A stretch of DNA of 64,000 nt from Terribacillus aidingensis (GCF_040703035.1 NZ_CP159996.1:2700001-2764000), one strand, 5' to 3'; shown: positions 18,057-28,112, counted from the first letter of the stretch. Numbers and translations are program-made. The notes: a model not told the origin generated them from the sequence alone.

Positions 18057-19670
18057 TCATGCTCTTAGCATCCGCTTGATTTTGTTGGCGATACGCTGTT
18101 TTTTGCTAAGCTGTTTCGGTTTCTTTTTCGTCGTATCCTGCAGTTTAAAGGATAGGTTACCGTGCTTTGTATTGTAGGTTGTGACATTAAGCAAATGATT
18201 CTTTTTCTTGGAAGATGTAAGCTTAGTTGTCGCATGACGAGGCATCTCACCTAAGATTCGCGCGATAGCTGTATAATTCTCGATTCTGCTGACAAGATGC
18301 AAATCTACTATGTCCTTCTCCGCTTCGATCCTTTCGATTATGGATGCCGGGATGACAACATGGAATGCCGATAGCATCTGCTCTTGCATCACTTCAGGAT
18401 TCACAGGAACTGGATTGTCTATATGATAAGCACCTTTTTGAACAGCAAGAGAGGTTACGCGGTCACTATCCCTGTCGCTAAGCTTCAAATAAAGCTGTTC
18501 CTCGGAGGCGTCAACCAAAGAATGATAGCTATACCCTTCTAGTAACAAGCCTTCTGCTTTTTTCTCCACACGTGTTACAGCTGCCGTAAGCTTATTCGAG
18601 CGGTGGAAGGATAAAGATTCAGCCTTAGCCAATTCATAAGCTTTTTCTGCCTTCGGATAGATGAGACCATGGAATACTTGCATATTACCTGGATGACGCT
18701 CTGCATACCAGAAGTTGATAAGATCATCAAGCTCACCTTGCTCAATGATTCGAAGCAGCAGCTTCTCCCTTGTATTGAAATTCGCATAAATCTCCAGGAA
18801 ATTATGCTGCTTGATCAATTCTTTCAAGGAATTGAAGATGAATAGCTTATCCTCCATCTGGAAGGAGCGTGTGATCGTCGTGCGCAGTTCAATATTCAGT
18901 ACTCGTGTTAAGTATTGATAATAGGTGAGCAGCTTTTTCTCTTTAGGAAGCTGCAAACCAGCAACTGCAGCAAGCGTCTCTTCAAACTGATGCATGTAAA
19001 GACGGCCAGTAATTGGTTTTTTTGTAAGCTGCTCTCTGCCTACAGTGAGATTATTCGTGAGATAATAGCATGGGTAATCTTTTACGATAGATATAGAATT
19101 AGAGTAAGCATAAGCTTGGATGACGAATGGCTGATCCTCACCAAGCGAGTAATGTTCTGGGAACCGGATATTATGCTCACGAAGCAAGCTTACTCGGAAC
19201 AGCTTCTGTACGCTGACTGTGTACATGGCGTTAGAGCCATAGAAGCTGAAATTATCTGGGTTCCGCTTGAAAATGGCTTGGGGAACACCTCTATTGATAC
19301 CGACATATCTCCCGACAACGATGTCACTGTCGTATTGAAGGATTTTCTCCTCCATCCGCTCTAATGCTTCTTCTCCAAGATAATCATCTCCGTCTACGAA
19401 GAAGATGAAATCACCTGTCGCAAGCTCGATTGCCTTATTTCGCGGACCGCTCGGTGAACCGCTGTTTTCCTGGTGGACAATACGTACAAAACTGTATGTA
19501 TTGCTGTACTCCTCCAAAATTGCTGGGCTTTGGTCAGTAGACCCATCATTTACACAGATAATCTCCAGTTTGTCTTTATCAATGGTCTGATTGATGATAC
19601 TGTCCAGACACTGCCTGATTGTATTTTCGTCATTATAAACTGGAATTGCAATTGTATACTTCAACTTCAT
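18057..19670 (-). CDS. TarS-like GT2 glycosyltransferase
   Basis: This is a probable cytoplasmic WTA glycosyltransferase. The GT2 catalytic domain occupies residues ~1-230, with 'IPVYNDENTI', 'VNDGSTDQSP', 'SGSPSGPRNKAI' and the metal-binding 'FFVDGDDYL'. Middle and C-terminal regions (~320-500) are beta-rich, and a Lys-rich tail ends the chain (537 residues). Domain order and phrases such as 'GRYVGINRGVPQ' and 'GEDQPFVIQAY' resemble S. aureus TarS, which puts beta-GlcNAc on poly(ribitol phosphate). The backbone here is presumably glycerol phosphate because tagB and tagF are present. An excellent WalR-type repeat lies just upstream of the ribosome site. Confidence 0.82.
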   Translation of the reverse strand: MKLKYTIAIPVYNDENTIRQCLDSIINQTIDKDKLEIICVNDGSTDQSPAILEEYSNTYSFVRIVHQENSGSPSGPRNKAIELATGDFIFFVDGDDYLGEEALERMEEKILQYDSDIVVGRYVGINRGVPQAIFKRNPDNFSFYGSNAMYTVSVQKLFRVSLLREHNIRFPEHYSLGEDQPFVIQAYAYSNSISIVKDYPCYYLTNNLTVGREQLTKKPITGRLYMHQFEETLAAVAGLQLPKEKKLLTYYQYLTRVLNIELRTTITRSFQMEDKLFIFNSLKELIKQHNFLEIYANFNTREKLLLRIIEQGELDDLINFWYAERHPGNMQVFHGLIYPKAEKAYELAKAESLSFHRSNKLTAAVTRVEKKAEGLLLEGYSYHSLVDASEEQLYLKLSDRDSDRVTSLAVQKGAYHIDNPVPVNPEVMQEQMLSAFHVVIPASIIERIEAEKDIVDLHLVSRIENYTAIARILGEMPRHATTKLTSSKKKNHLLNVTTYNTKHGNLSFKLQDTTKKKPKQLSKKQRIANKIKRMLRA

Positions 19671-19684
19671 CTTATCCTCCGATA

Positions 19685-19701
19685 TTTACATTCATTTTAC
19701 A
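19685..19701 (-). promoter_or_regulatory. WalR/PhoP-type direct repeat at the tarS-like gene
   Basis: On the minus strand TGTAAA-ATGAA-TGTAAA, a perfect TGTWAH-N5-TGTWAH match. It ends only 15 bp before the ATG, immediately upstream of the GGAGG site, so it would act on the 5' leader, or by blocking, rather than as a standard activator site. Confidence 0.55.
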
Positions 19702-19740
19702 CTAACTTTATTTTACAACTAATTCCTACAATATGTAACA

Positions 19741-19783
19741 AAAAATCACACCACGTGCGATTTCACGTGGTGTGATTTTTTTA
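19741..19783 (-). terminator. Strong terminator of the GW amidase gene
   Basis: AAAAATCACACCACGTG (19741-19757) and CACGTGGTGTGATTTTT (19764-19780) form a perfect 17-bp stem with T and A tracts. Confidence 0.85.
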
Positions 19784-22279
19784 TTTTAAGTATGCTGAAT
19801 GAATCCATACTTCTTTCCCTGCCAACATACCTCGATACCAAGTATTATTTCCGACTTTCTCCGTCAAATTGACCTGAAACTCTTTACCTGCATAACTCGA
19901 GAGATCATAGACAAGGTCTTTCGAGCCGCCCCATGCTTTGGCATAAGCACTGCCTGTTCCTAAGACATGCAAGGTTTTACGTGTCTTATCAACTGTAACA
20001 TGTGAATACGTCTTTATCTGTGCTGCTTCCACCCAGCCAATGGTACCGCTTGTGCTGCTAGGCTCTCTGCTGATCAGATAATATGTTTTCTTATCAAAAA
20101 CAAGTTGTTTCTTTATGTAATATACCTGATTTGTATAGCCATTCGTTGCCTTTTTGGCACCTGTTGTTATACCAGGGGAAGTCAGAATGAGGGCTTCTGC
20201 CCTCACATGACCAAGCCTGCTTGTCTTGCTCTCTTCTTTTGTAGACAAATAAGCACTGTGCAGCCACATCTGCTTTCCGTCAAGAGTTCCGCGATACCAG
20301 GTATTATTGCCGACTTTCTCCGTCAGATTCACATAAAAGGCCTTACCTCTTGATGCAGACAGATTACCGCTGACAAGATTCTTGCTTCCGCCCCAGGCTT
20401 TATTATAAGACTTTCCAGATCCAGTCAGGTAAAGCGTCTGAGCAGTCTTATTGACGCCCTTATGGTCATGTGTCTGCAGCTGTTCCGCTTTTACCCAACC
20501 TACTACTTCTTCTGTCCTGCTTGGTGCATAGCTGATAAGGTAGAATAGCTGTCCATCTCTTTCAATCTGCTTCTTGATGTAATAGACCTGATTATATTCA
20601 TTGCTTGCAGCATTTCTGTATTTAGCTGTATTTTTAGCTTCTGTGTAGATTTTGGCTCCACTGCGCAGATGTCCCAGCTTGCTTGTATTGCTTTCTTTTC
20701 TCTTATCAGTGACAAAGCTGGAGTGCACCCACACTTCCTTACCATTGAGGGTACCGCGTATCCAAGTATTGTTCCCGACTGTTTCCGTAAGGTTTGAGGT
20801 GAAAACCTTGCCCTTCATTGACGCTAAATCATACACTTGGTTCTTGGAACCACCCCAGGCTTTATTATAGGCTTTACCGACTCCCGCAACTGTGTACATA
20901 TACTGATCATGGTTAACCGTTTTATGATCATATACTTTCACATCACTTGCTTTCATCCACCCTATTGTCCCGGAAGAGGGACTTGGCTGAGTGCTTAATA
21001 AATAGTAAGTGGTTCCGCTGACGTTGGCTTGCTTCTTGATGTAATAGACTTGGTCTGTTTTAGTTGATCCTGCTTGTATACTGCTGGACAAGTTCGATAG
21101 ATTCGGATAGATTCTCGCACTCGTAGTCCGAATATGTCCTAGTTTGCTAGTGTTGCTGTACTTAATCGCTTTCTGGTTATACTTCTCCGTAACAAGTGTC
21201 ACAAATTCGCTCCAGTTGTAGCCGTATTGTGCAAAGTAGCCATGCGGGTCTACATGTGTCGTACCACCCAGGAAATTGCTTACAGCTTTATGCGACCACA
21301 ACGTTCCTCGTCCATTCGCTTCTGCACTTGTTACACCAAGATTATATTTTGCCAGCACATAAGCAATATAATCCGCATAGTTATTAATAGATTTTGCAAA
21401 GTCCTCGAAGTTATCCTCCCGGACCAATTCCACATGAACAAAACGTTGGTTCGCGTAATATCCCCCGCCCCATGCGGCATAATCAGTCGGATGGATTTCG
21501 ATGATATTTCCATGATCGACAAATGCATGAACAAATGCATTATTGTAATTCTGTGTCATGTAGTTTATCTCACCGCGGATTGTAGAATTTGGATTTGCTG
21601 TTTCATGTGCTACGACACCTTCTACAGCACCTCTCCCGTTTCGGTAATTGAATTTGGGAAACTGGCTTTTATACTCATATTTAATGGAAGACGTAGACGG
21701 CGTATTTTTTTTAATCCAGTCGTTAACGTCCGGATAACTAGCTCGAATAGATAAGCGAGGTTCTGTAGAGGATTGTACTTCAGATTCATCCACTCCATCA
21801 CGCCACTCAAGCGGAATGTATTGAAGCTCTTCAGCAGATAGCTTACTGATATCAATTCCATAAACCATCGTACCCTCTTTAATACCGAGTTCGTTGTATC
21901 GTGGCTCTTCTTCCTCTTGCTCTTTGACTGCAGATTCCTGCTTCGTACTGTCTTGTTCTGTATCTGGCGTATCTGTTTGTAATTCTGACTGCTCTGCCTG
22001 TTCTTCTTCAGATTCCTGTTCTTCTGCTGCTGGCAGATCAGTTTCTTCCTTGCCAATCGATTCATTATCTATCTGAGCAGACGACGCAGCAGGTTCCTTT
22101 TCGGTCTCTTTTGCTATCGATGAATCTTCTGTGTCTATTTCCTGAGGTGCAACATTAGTATTAGAATCACTAATGTTATCCTCTTTATTCTGAACATCAT
22201 GCTCTTCTGCAAAAACTCCCACTGGCATGATACTGAAACATACCATCAAAACGACTATCAAGCTAATAACTTTTTTCAT
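19781..22279 (-). CDS. N-acetylmuramoyl-L-alanine amidase with GW modules
   Basis: This 832-residue secreted wall hydrolase cleaves the bond between MurNAc and the stem peptide. It has a signal peptide (1-24), an acidic Glu/Gln/Ser/Asp linker (~25-130), an Amidase_2 domain (~185-370; candidate zinc and catalytic residues H225/E226 in 'VAHETAN', H330 and the 'THVDPHGYF' segment), then three ~150-residue modules. Each starts with a 'S+LGH+R' phrase and holds two GW/SH3-like halves ('YYIKKQ ... GW', then 'KAWGGSK ... GNNTW.RG ... WVHS'). GW modules hold proteins to teichoic acids, fitting its place in the WTA locus. It resembles the amidase half of staphylococcal Atl; the partner glucosaminidase is the next gene upstream. 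Confidence 0.92.
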   Translation of the reverse strand: MKKVISLIVVLMVCFSIMPVGVFAEEHDVQNKEDNISDSNTNVAPQEIDTEDSSIAKETEKEPAASSAQIDNESIGKEETDLPAAEEQESEEEQAEQSELQTDTPDTEQDSTKQESAVKEQEEEEPRYNELGIKEGTMVYGIDISKLSAEELQYIPLEWRDGVDESEVQSSTEPRLSIRASYPDVNDWIKKNTPSTSSIKYEYKSQFPKFNYRNGRGAVEGVVAHETANPNSTIRGEINYMTQNYNNAFVHAFVDHGNIIEIHPTDYAAWGGGYYANQRFVHVELVREDNFEDFAKSINNYADYIAYVLAKYNLGVTSAEANGRGTLWSHKAVSNFLGGTTHVDPHGYFAQYGYNWSEFVTLVTEKYNQKAIKYSNTSKLGHIRTTSARIYPNLSNLSSSIQAGSTKTDQVYYIKKQANVSGTTYYLLSTQPSPSSGTIGWMKASDVKVYDHKTVNHDQYMYTVAGVGKAYNKAWGGSKNQVYDLASMKGKVFTSNLTETVGNNTWIRGTLNGKEVWVHSSFVTDKRKESNTSKLGHLRSGAKIYTEAKNTAKYRNAASNEYNQVYYIKKQIERDGQLFYLISYAPSRTEEVVGWVKAEQLQTHDHKGVNKTAQTLYLTGSGKSYNKAWGGSKNLVSGNLSASRGKAFYVNLTEKVGNNTWYRGTLDGKQMWLHSAYLSTKEESKTSRLGHVRAEALILTSPGITTGAKKATNGYTNQVYYIKKQLVFDKKTYYLISREPSSTSGTIGWVEAAQIKTYSHVTVDKTRKTLHVLGTGSAYAKAWGGSKDLVYDLSSYAGKEFQVNLTEKVGNNTWYRGMLAGKEVWIHSAYLK

Positions 22280-22445
22280 TTTTACCCTCTGTCCTCTAAT
22301 TAGAAAATGGTTATAGCTGCCGTTTCAAAATTCGCCTCCTTCTCGGCCTGATTGGACTAGGAAGTATGTGATGTAAAATAATTGCTAAAACCTTTCCTAC
22401 CTAATATATCGACAAAAAATTTACAATCTGAAATACTAATTTACA

Positions 22446-22484
22446 AAAAAAGCACATTATCCGTATCGGATAATGTGCTTTTCT
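22446..22484 (-). terminator. Terminator of the GW glucosaminidase gene
   Basis: AGCACATTATCCG (22451-22463) pairs with CGGATAATGTGCT (22467-22479); the minus strand continues with TTTTTT. Confidence 0.8.
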
Positions 22485-22487
22485 GAT

Positions 22488-25400
22488 TTAACGATAGTTT
22501 GGTATATCAAGATACAAGGTATATATACCCATATTTTGATATAAATTGTACATCGTTGAGACTTGTTTGGATGCCCAGCCGATATCGGTAGCGTACTGCT
22601 TGCCGAATGTACCGGTTGCTGCCATCGCCTCAGGGTTCCATCTCATCTTATACAATGTATTTTGACCTGAATTGATGTAGCCGGATCCTATATACTGTGC
22701 TCCCCCGACTATCGCAAGATATGGAGAAGTCCAGCCTTCTTCATAAGCACGTTTTGCCCCGCATTCTATTGCGCAGGAGTCATAAGCTCCGATGCCATAC
22801 ATGTTATAGACCTTCGTGCCGTTATACATTACTCCTTGGGCAAGTGTGGAAGAACCATTACCTGTCTCAAGTGTAGCATGTGAAACCAAATAAACATCAT
22901 TGATTCCGTAAAGCTTAGCTGCATCAATGAATGCTTGTCCTTGTCCGGAAAGTGTTCCTTTTCCATTAAGGTATTTATTCAATGTCGCTGCGTCTGCATC
23001 ACTGGCTCTCGTCAGATCCAGGAATTGGAAGCGCTGTCGCTCATCATTGATGAAGTTATTTGGATCCAGATAGTACTCGATATCCTCCGGACTTGCATTC
23101 ACCCACTGACGTGAATTCGTGAATTCAATTTGCAGCCAGCTGCCTGATTGACCAAGAACAGTGACTTTTGCTCCTTTGCTCAATGTTCCGACTACCCAAT
23201 AGCTAGTACTAGGACCGCCGCGTACATTCAGCAGGTCTGCCGTAACTTGGTTATTGCTGTTGATGTATTCAGCAGATACATATGTCTTGTACTCGCTGTC
23301 TGTCTGTGCAGATGCAGTACTCTGAATAGCTACTGCTTCTTCCAGTGTCAAATCGTATTGTGTTTGTTTATCGTAGCTTTCAACCACAAATGCTTCATGC
23401 AGCCACATCGTTTTCCCATCCAGTACACCACGGTACCAAATGTTGTTTCCGACTTTTTCTGTCAGATTGACTTTGAATTGAGAACCTTCATATTTGGACA
23501 TATCGCTTGCGACTAAGTCCTTCGATCCACCCCACGCTTTAGCGTAGGAACTGCCTTTTCCATTCGAGTAGAATGTTTTTGCAGTTTTGTCGATAGTCGT
23601 ATGTTCATGCGACGACATCTCAGTGGATTTCACCCAGCCGACAACACCAGTTGTACTGCTTGGCTCTTTGCTGATCTTATAATACGTTGTGCCATTCACT
23701 TCAACTTGTGCCTTGATATAGTAGACAGCATCCGTCAGGCCTGCATCAGAAGCATTTCTTCCTGATGTATCAGACCAGTTATCGTACACGGTTGCACTAC
23801 CATTCAAATGGCCAAGACGGCTGATCTTCGTTTCACTTACTTCCTGGACGTAAGCACTGTGAATGAACACTTTTTTACCACCGAGCATTCCGCGGTACCA
23901 CGTATTATTCCCGACTGTCTCAGTCAGATCAACACTGAAAACTTCATTCTTATAGTCTGATAGATTATAAACTAGATCCTTGGATCCGCCCCAAGCTTTG
24001 GCAAATGCCTGGCCAGTTCCTTTCACAAGGAAGCCCTTCTTCTCTTTGCTGATCGTTGTGTGATCATGCGTAGACAATTGGGATGCTTTCACCCAGCCAA
24101 CAACTCCGTTAGTTGCGCTCGGTTCCTTGCTGATTAAGTAGTAAAGCTCACCTGCAACAGTTGCTTCTTTTTTAATGTAATAGACAGCATCTGTGTATCC
24201 GCCATTTACAGCCGAAAGTGTAGAAGCCGGGTTTTTCAAATCAGGATAAATCACTGCATCGGCATGCAGATGACCAAGCTTACTTACACGCTGCTCAGTG
24301 ATTTCAGGCTCGTATGCTGATAGATAAGCAGAATGGATAAACACTTGCTTACCATCCAGCATTCCGCGATACCATGTATTACTGCCGACAGTCTCAGTCA
24401 AGTTTACATAGAAGGTTTTGCCTTCTAGATCGCTCAGGTTGTAGACAAGATCCTTAGATCCTCCCCATGCCTTCGCAAAAGCTTGGCCAGATCCTTTAAC
24501 AGTGAAGGTCTTCTTGTTTTTATCGATTGTCGTATGAGTATGCGTAGACAACTGGGATGCTTTCACCCAGCCAACAACACCGTTAGTTGCACTTGGTTCT
24601 TTGCTGATCAAATAATGCAGTTCTCCGTTTATCTTCGCCTGCTTTTTGATATAGTAAACGGCGCTTGTGTAACCACCGGCTACTGCATTGATTGCAGAAG
24701 ACGGATCATTGATATCTGGATAAATAACCGCACTGCTCTTTAGATGACCAAGCAGACTAGTTTTCTGTTCCTCTTCGATTTTAACTGGCTCATATGCTTC
24801 CACGTAAGCAGAATGGACATAGACAGTCTTACCAGCTAGGGTTCCTTTGTACCAAGTGTTGGCACCGATTTTTTCTTCAGCGCTCACTTTGAACTGCTGG
24901 CCTTTGTATTGGCTAAGGCTATAGACAAGATCCTTAGATCCTCCCCAAGGCTTGCTGTAGGCATTCCCAGATCCGCTGATGACAAATGTCTGCTGATCGC
25001 TGTTCACTACCGAATGCTCATGTGTAGTCATTTCAGTAGACTTCACCCAGCCGACAACACCAGACGTACTGCTTGCCTGTTTACTAATAAGATAATATGT
25101 TTCATTATTCCATTTCGCTTGTTTCTTGATGTAGTAAACAGCGTCTGTATAGCCGCCAGCGACAGCTCCTTTGAAAGTATCCATATCGTTAAGATCCGGA
25201 TAGATGACTGCATTGGAACGCAAATGACCCATTAGGTCAATTGAAGTTTCCACGGGAGCAGCTGCTGCAGCACGCATCGTCTGCTTTTCAGAATCATCAG
25301 CCTCTTCGGTGTCAGTTTCGGAATCTTCCTCTACTGCCGGGGCATCAGTTTCTTTCTCCTGGTTCACAGCTTCATCCTCAATCTGCTGATCTTCGCTGTC

Positions 25401-25664
25401 GGTTTCGTTACCTGTTGTAACATCACTCTTGTTTTCTTGCGTTTCTTCAACAGGGGCTGTTTCTGTTTCATTAGTCTCATCGACAGTGCCAGTTTGATTC
25501 TCTGGAGCAACAGTTTCTGACTGCTCTGTCTGTGTCTCATCTACTTGCTGGCCAGATTCTGTCTGCTGATCAGACTTTATCGTTTCTTCCGCAGACACGT
25601 AGTTGGCCGGAGACACTAAGCTAAACAAAAGCAGAAAGATTAAAACATATGCAAATTTCTTCAT
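22488..25664 (-). CDS. Endo-beta-N-acetylglucosaminidase with GW modules
   Basis: This secreted hydrolase cuts GlcNAc-MurNAc glycan bonds. I start it at the ATG at 25664, after GGAGGG, rather than a TTG four codons upstream, giving 1058 residues. Parts in order: signal peptide (1-25), a long acidic Glu/Thr/Asp-rich linker (~26-130), four double-GW modules (~143-735, each opening with a 'LGHL' phrase), a bacterial SH3 domain (~780-830; 'TADLLNVRGGPST') and a C-terminal glucosaminidase domain (~885-1040) with the catalytic glutamate in 'SHATLETGNGSS'. B. subtilis LytD and the staphylococcal Atl glucosaminidase have a similar catalytic domain. It is expressed separately from the amidase because a terminator lies between them. 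Confidence 0.92.
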   Translation of the reverse strand: MKKFAYVLIFLLLFSLVSPANYVSAEETIKSDQQTESGQQVDETQTEQSETVAPENQTGTVDETNETETAPVEETQENKSDVTTGNETDSEDQQIEDEAVNQEKETDAPAVEEDSETDTEEADDSEKQTMRAAAAAPVETSIDLMGHLRSNAVIYPDLNDMDTFKGAVAGGYTDAVYYIKKQAKWNNETYYLISKQASSTSGVVGWVKSTEMTTHEHSVVNSDQQTFVISGSGNAYSKPWGGSKDLVYSLSQYKGQQFKVSAEEKIGANTWYKGTLAGKTVYVHSAYVEAYEPVKIEEEQKTSLLGHLKSSAVIYPDINDPSSAINAVAGGYTSAVYYIKKQAKINGELHYLISKEPSATNGVVGWVKASQLSTHTHTTIDKNKKTFTVKGSGQAFAKAWGGSKDLVYNLSDLEGKTFYVNLTETVGSNTWYRGMLDGKQVFIHSAYLSAYEPEITEQRVSKLGHLHADAVIYPDLKNPASTLSAVNGGYTDAVYYIKKEATVAGELYYLISKEPSATNGVVGWVKASQLSTHDHTTISKEKKGFLVKGTGQAFAKAWGGSKDLVYNLSDYKNEVFSVDLTETVGNNTWYRGMLGGKKVFIHSAYVQEVSETKISRLGHLNGSATVYDNWSDTSGRNASDAGLTDAVYYIKAQVEVNGTTYYKISKEPSSTTGVVGWVKSTEMSSHEHTTIDKTAKTFYSNGKGSSYAKAWGGSKDLVASDMSKYEGSQFKVNLTEKVGNNIWYRGVLDGKTMWLHEAFVVESYDKQTQYDLTLEEAVAIQSTASAQTDSEYKTYVSAEYINSNNQVTADLLNVRGGPSTSYWVVGTLSKGAKVTVLGQSGSWLQIEFTNSRQWVNASPEDIEYYLDPNNFINDERQRFQFLDLTRASDADAATLNKYLNGKGTLSGQGQAFIDAAKLYGINDVYLVSHATLETGNGSSTLAQGVMYNGTKVYNMYGIGAYDSCAIECGAKRAYEEGWTSPYLAIVGGAQYIGSGYINSGQNTLYKMRWNPEAMAATGTFGKQYATDIGWASKQVSTMYNLYQNMGIYTLYLDIPNYR

Positions 25665-25985
25665 TTCACCCTCCAAAATATTCAGTTTTCAATGTGCAGA
25701 CGCCATAGCATCGTTATTGTGTATCGAAAAACGCATCGACCACTCCTTCGTTTTTACTAGGAATAGGCAACAATGGTATGTAGTAGGCAACTATTTACCT
25801 ATTTATCTATAATTCTACAAAATCAAACAAAGCTTTACAATCTAATATCTGATTTTCATTTAGTTTACAATTAAAATAGTTCTATAGATTCAATTTTTTC
25901 CATTATATTGAAAAAGACTTTTCCCGCTTATATAAATCAAAATTAATTAATAAAAACCACCGTCAGCTAGTGACGGTGGTTCACA
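25665..25985 (-). other. 321-bp region between the glucosaminidase gene and tagF
   Basis: This holds the tagF terminator and a long leader of the glucosaminidase gene. TTGTAA, 17 bp and TAGAAT on the minus strand (about 25803-25832) is a possible promoter. Two TTTACA elements about 30 bp apart flank it (25830s and 25860s). An 8-nt direct repeat TAGGCAAC occurs at 25764-25771 and 25784-25791. No gene was seen. Confidence 0.4.
25951..25983 (-). terminator. Terminator of tagF
   Basis: AACCACCGTCA (25955-25965) pairs with TGACGGTGGTT (25971-25981); on the minus strand it is followed by TTTTTATTAA. Confidence 0.85.
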
Positions 25986-28112
25986 TTATTTAATCACTTG
26001 TTTTACTACGCGTTCCGAAGCTTTCCCATCCTCTAGATAACAGAAACGGTTGTAGAATGCTTCAAATCGTTCATCCGGCTGATAGCCTTCCCTGTCAATT
26101 CGTTTTACTTCTTGGATGATTTGCTCTGTTTGTTTCAATAAAGGTCCAGGAGCAGTTTCTTCAAAATCAAAGTAGAATCCGCGAAGGTTATCCCGATAGT
26201 CATCCAAATCATACACGAAGAACATCATAGGACGACGCAGGTTGGCATAGTCAAAGAATACGGAAGAATAATCCGTAATCAGCATATCAGCCATCAAGTA
26301 AAGTTCACGGATATCTTCATGCTTGGAAAAGTCATAAGCAAATCCTTCATAGCTGGAAAGATCTAAATTCTCAGCAACAAGATAATGAAGACGCAATACA
26401 ACGACATATTCGTCTCCCAGTTCCTGACGCATACGTTCCAGATCCAGCTCTAAATCAAACTTATATTTTCCTTTCTGATAAAACTGATTATCCCGCCAGG
26501 TTGGTGCATACAGGATAATTTTCTTATCCTCAGAAAGCCCGCAGCTTTTTTTAAGTGCTTCTATATTCTCCGGCTTATTATGTGTATAAAGGAAGTCGTT
26601 TCGCGGGTATCCTGTTTCAAGCATATCCTTCTCAAATCCGAACGCCCTCGCGAAGATTTCACTGGAGTACGCATTTGGCGAAACAAGATAATCCCATTTG
26701 GAAGCTTCGAATAAGAAATTGCGTTTATACGCCTCGGTATTCGTACCAGGCATATGCACCTCGTCCATATCTGCAGCAAGTCGCTTCAGCGGTGTGCCAT
26801 GCCAGGTTTGCAAATAAATCGTATGATTTGGTTTTGGAATCCATAGCGGCAGACGACTGTTGGAGACCCAATACCTTGCCCTTGTCATAAGGAACAACCA
26901 ACGAACGGAAAACCTGCGCACATAAGGAACGTCCTTTGTTTCAAAGTAAGGAACTGCACGTCGGTCCGAGCTCCAATACATTTTGTACTCCGGATGGTGT
27001 TCCCGCATGTACTCATAAATCGCTCTTGGATTGTCACTGTATTGTTTGCCAAGGAAACTTTCGAAAACCATAAGTTTTTTATCAACAGGCAAGATAGCTC
27101 CGAAAAGCTTGAACACCTGCTGATAACTATTTTTAAGGAATCTGCCTCTGCGGATACTGACCCACTTGCGTCTCGCTCGCGAGATACTTTCCCGAATAAA
27201 GAAATACTCAGAAGTTTGAACAGAAAGATATTTCGACTTCTTCGTTAATCTCACGGTCATTTTATATTTCTTACCATTGATAGTCGTTTTCGCAGCCGCT
27301 GGCAAGGTTGAATCTTTTTTCAGATGGCGCATGCGGATACTGCGGATGGTCTGGCGCACACCATTGTGTGAATAAGTCAGCTCTACATAAAATTTCAGAA
27401 ACTTCTTATCTGACAAATCAATATGAGGTGTTATATCGAATAGTCCCTCAAATCCAGAGTGCCGGAGCAGCTCATTTCCTTCATATTTATCTGCTAAGTC
27501 CTCGCGTTCCTTAAACTGAAGCGGGAAAGTGAGCTCTTCCTCTTCATTCAAGTTGTTTGTCACCACGAGTTTCAGTTCTTCCAATTTATAAGCATCGCTT
27601 TGGTATAGCGGAGCATAGTTAATTGAACCGGAAAAATGCATGACTCCCGTTTTCTTTAAATGAACTTCTTCCAAATTGGCAAACAAAACATAATCGTTTA
27701 CTCGGAAAGAGATGTTACCTTTTCCGGTGCGATACGGGTAGAAAACCTTGTCCGTTCCTGGTATGAAATAGGAATTATATTGCAGGTGCTCCGGCGGATT
27801 AGAAATCCGAGCCCGCTTCGTTTCTCCTTCATTTTCCCGTTCAACGTACAGATCCCACATAACTCCATCCTGAAGCATCTGTGTATGCTCCGACGGGTCC
27901 AGCGTTACTTTACAAATCGTATATTCATCTACGCTGTGATCTTCATTAAATGTAAGGTAAATGTCCTCATTTGTATAACGATTCATCAATAAGAACCGAT
28001 ATGTTTCATAATCAGCGATGTAGGAGGCTTTTATCGGAATCTCCATATAGAAAATTCCCGCTTCAATACGAACCGATATGGCTCTCCTATTTCGAAGGCT
28101 GATGTTTTCCAT
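25986..28112 (-). CDS. tagF: Poly(glycerol-phosphate) polymerase TagF
   Basis: TagF extends the WTA main chain from CDP-glycerol at the inner membrane face. I start at the ATG at 28112, with GAGAGGAG upstream, giving 708 residues; a longer frame upstream lacks a ribosome site. The N-terminal ~320 residues are a beta-rich region, as in full-length TagF. The C-terminal ~380 residues are the glyphos_transf domain, with 'QTWHGTPLKRL', 'GYPRNDFL', 'YAPTWRD', 'VLRLHYLV' and 'MLITDYSSVFFDYA'. The two conserved histidines of the family lie in 'TWHGTP' and 'RLHYL'. The gene is divergent from tagDB. Confidence 0.93.
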   Translation of the reverse strand: MENISLRNRRAISVRIEAGIFYMEIPIKASYIADYETYRFLLMNRYTNEDIYLTFNEDHSVDEYTICKVTLDPSEHTQMLQDGVMWDLYVERENEGETKRARISNPPEHLQYNSYFIPGTDKVFYPYRTGKGNISFRVNDYVLFANLEEVHLKKTGVMHFSGSINYAPLYQSDAYKLEELKLVVTNNLNEEEELTFPLQFKEREDLADKYEGNELLRHSGFEGLFDITPHIDLSDKKFLKFYVELTYSHNGVRQTIRSIRMRHLKKDSTLPAAAKTTINGKKYKMTVRLTKKSKYLSVQTSEYFFIRESISRARRKWVSIRRGRFLKNSYQQVFKLFGAILPVDKKLMVFESFLGKQYSDNPRAIYEYMREHHPEYKMYWSSDRRAVPYFETKDVPYVRRFSVRWLFLMTRARYWVSNSRLPLWIPKPNHTIYLQTWHGTPLKRLAADMDEVHMPGTNTEAYKRNFLFEASKWDYLVSPNAYSSEIFARAFGFEKDMLETGYPRNDFLYTHNKPENIEALKKSCGLSEDKKIILYAPTWRDNQFYQKGKYKFDLELDLERMRQELGDEYVVVLRLHYLVAENLDLSSYEGFAYDFSKHEDIRELYLMADMLITDYSSVFFDYANLRRPMMFFVYDLDDYRDNLRGFYFDFEETAPGPLLKQTEQIIQEVKRIDREGYQPDERFEAFYNRFCYLEDGKASERVVKQVIK

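Noticed and set aside
22488..25200. Long direct repeats that could be a mobile element.
   Set aside because: They are in-frame GW modules with diverged DNA; no transposase or flanking duplications were seen.
25680..25850. A riboswitch (for example c-di-AMP type) in the leaders of the two GW hydrolase genes.
   Set aside because: The leaders share only short fragments; I could not find the conserved core of any known riboswitch class.
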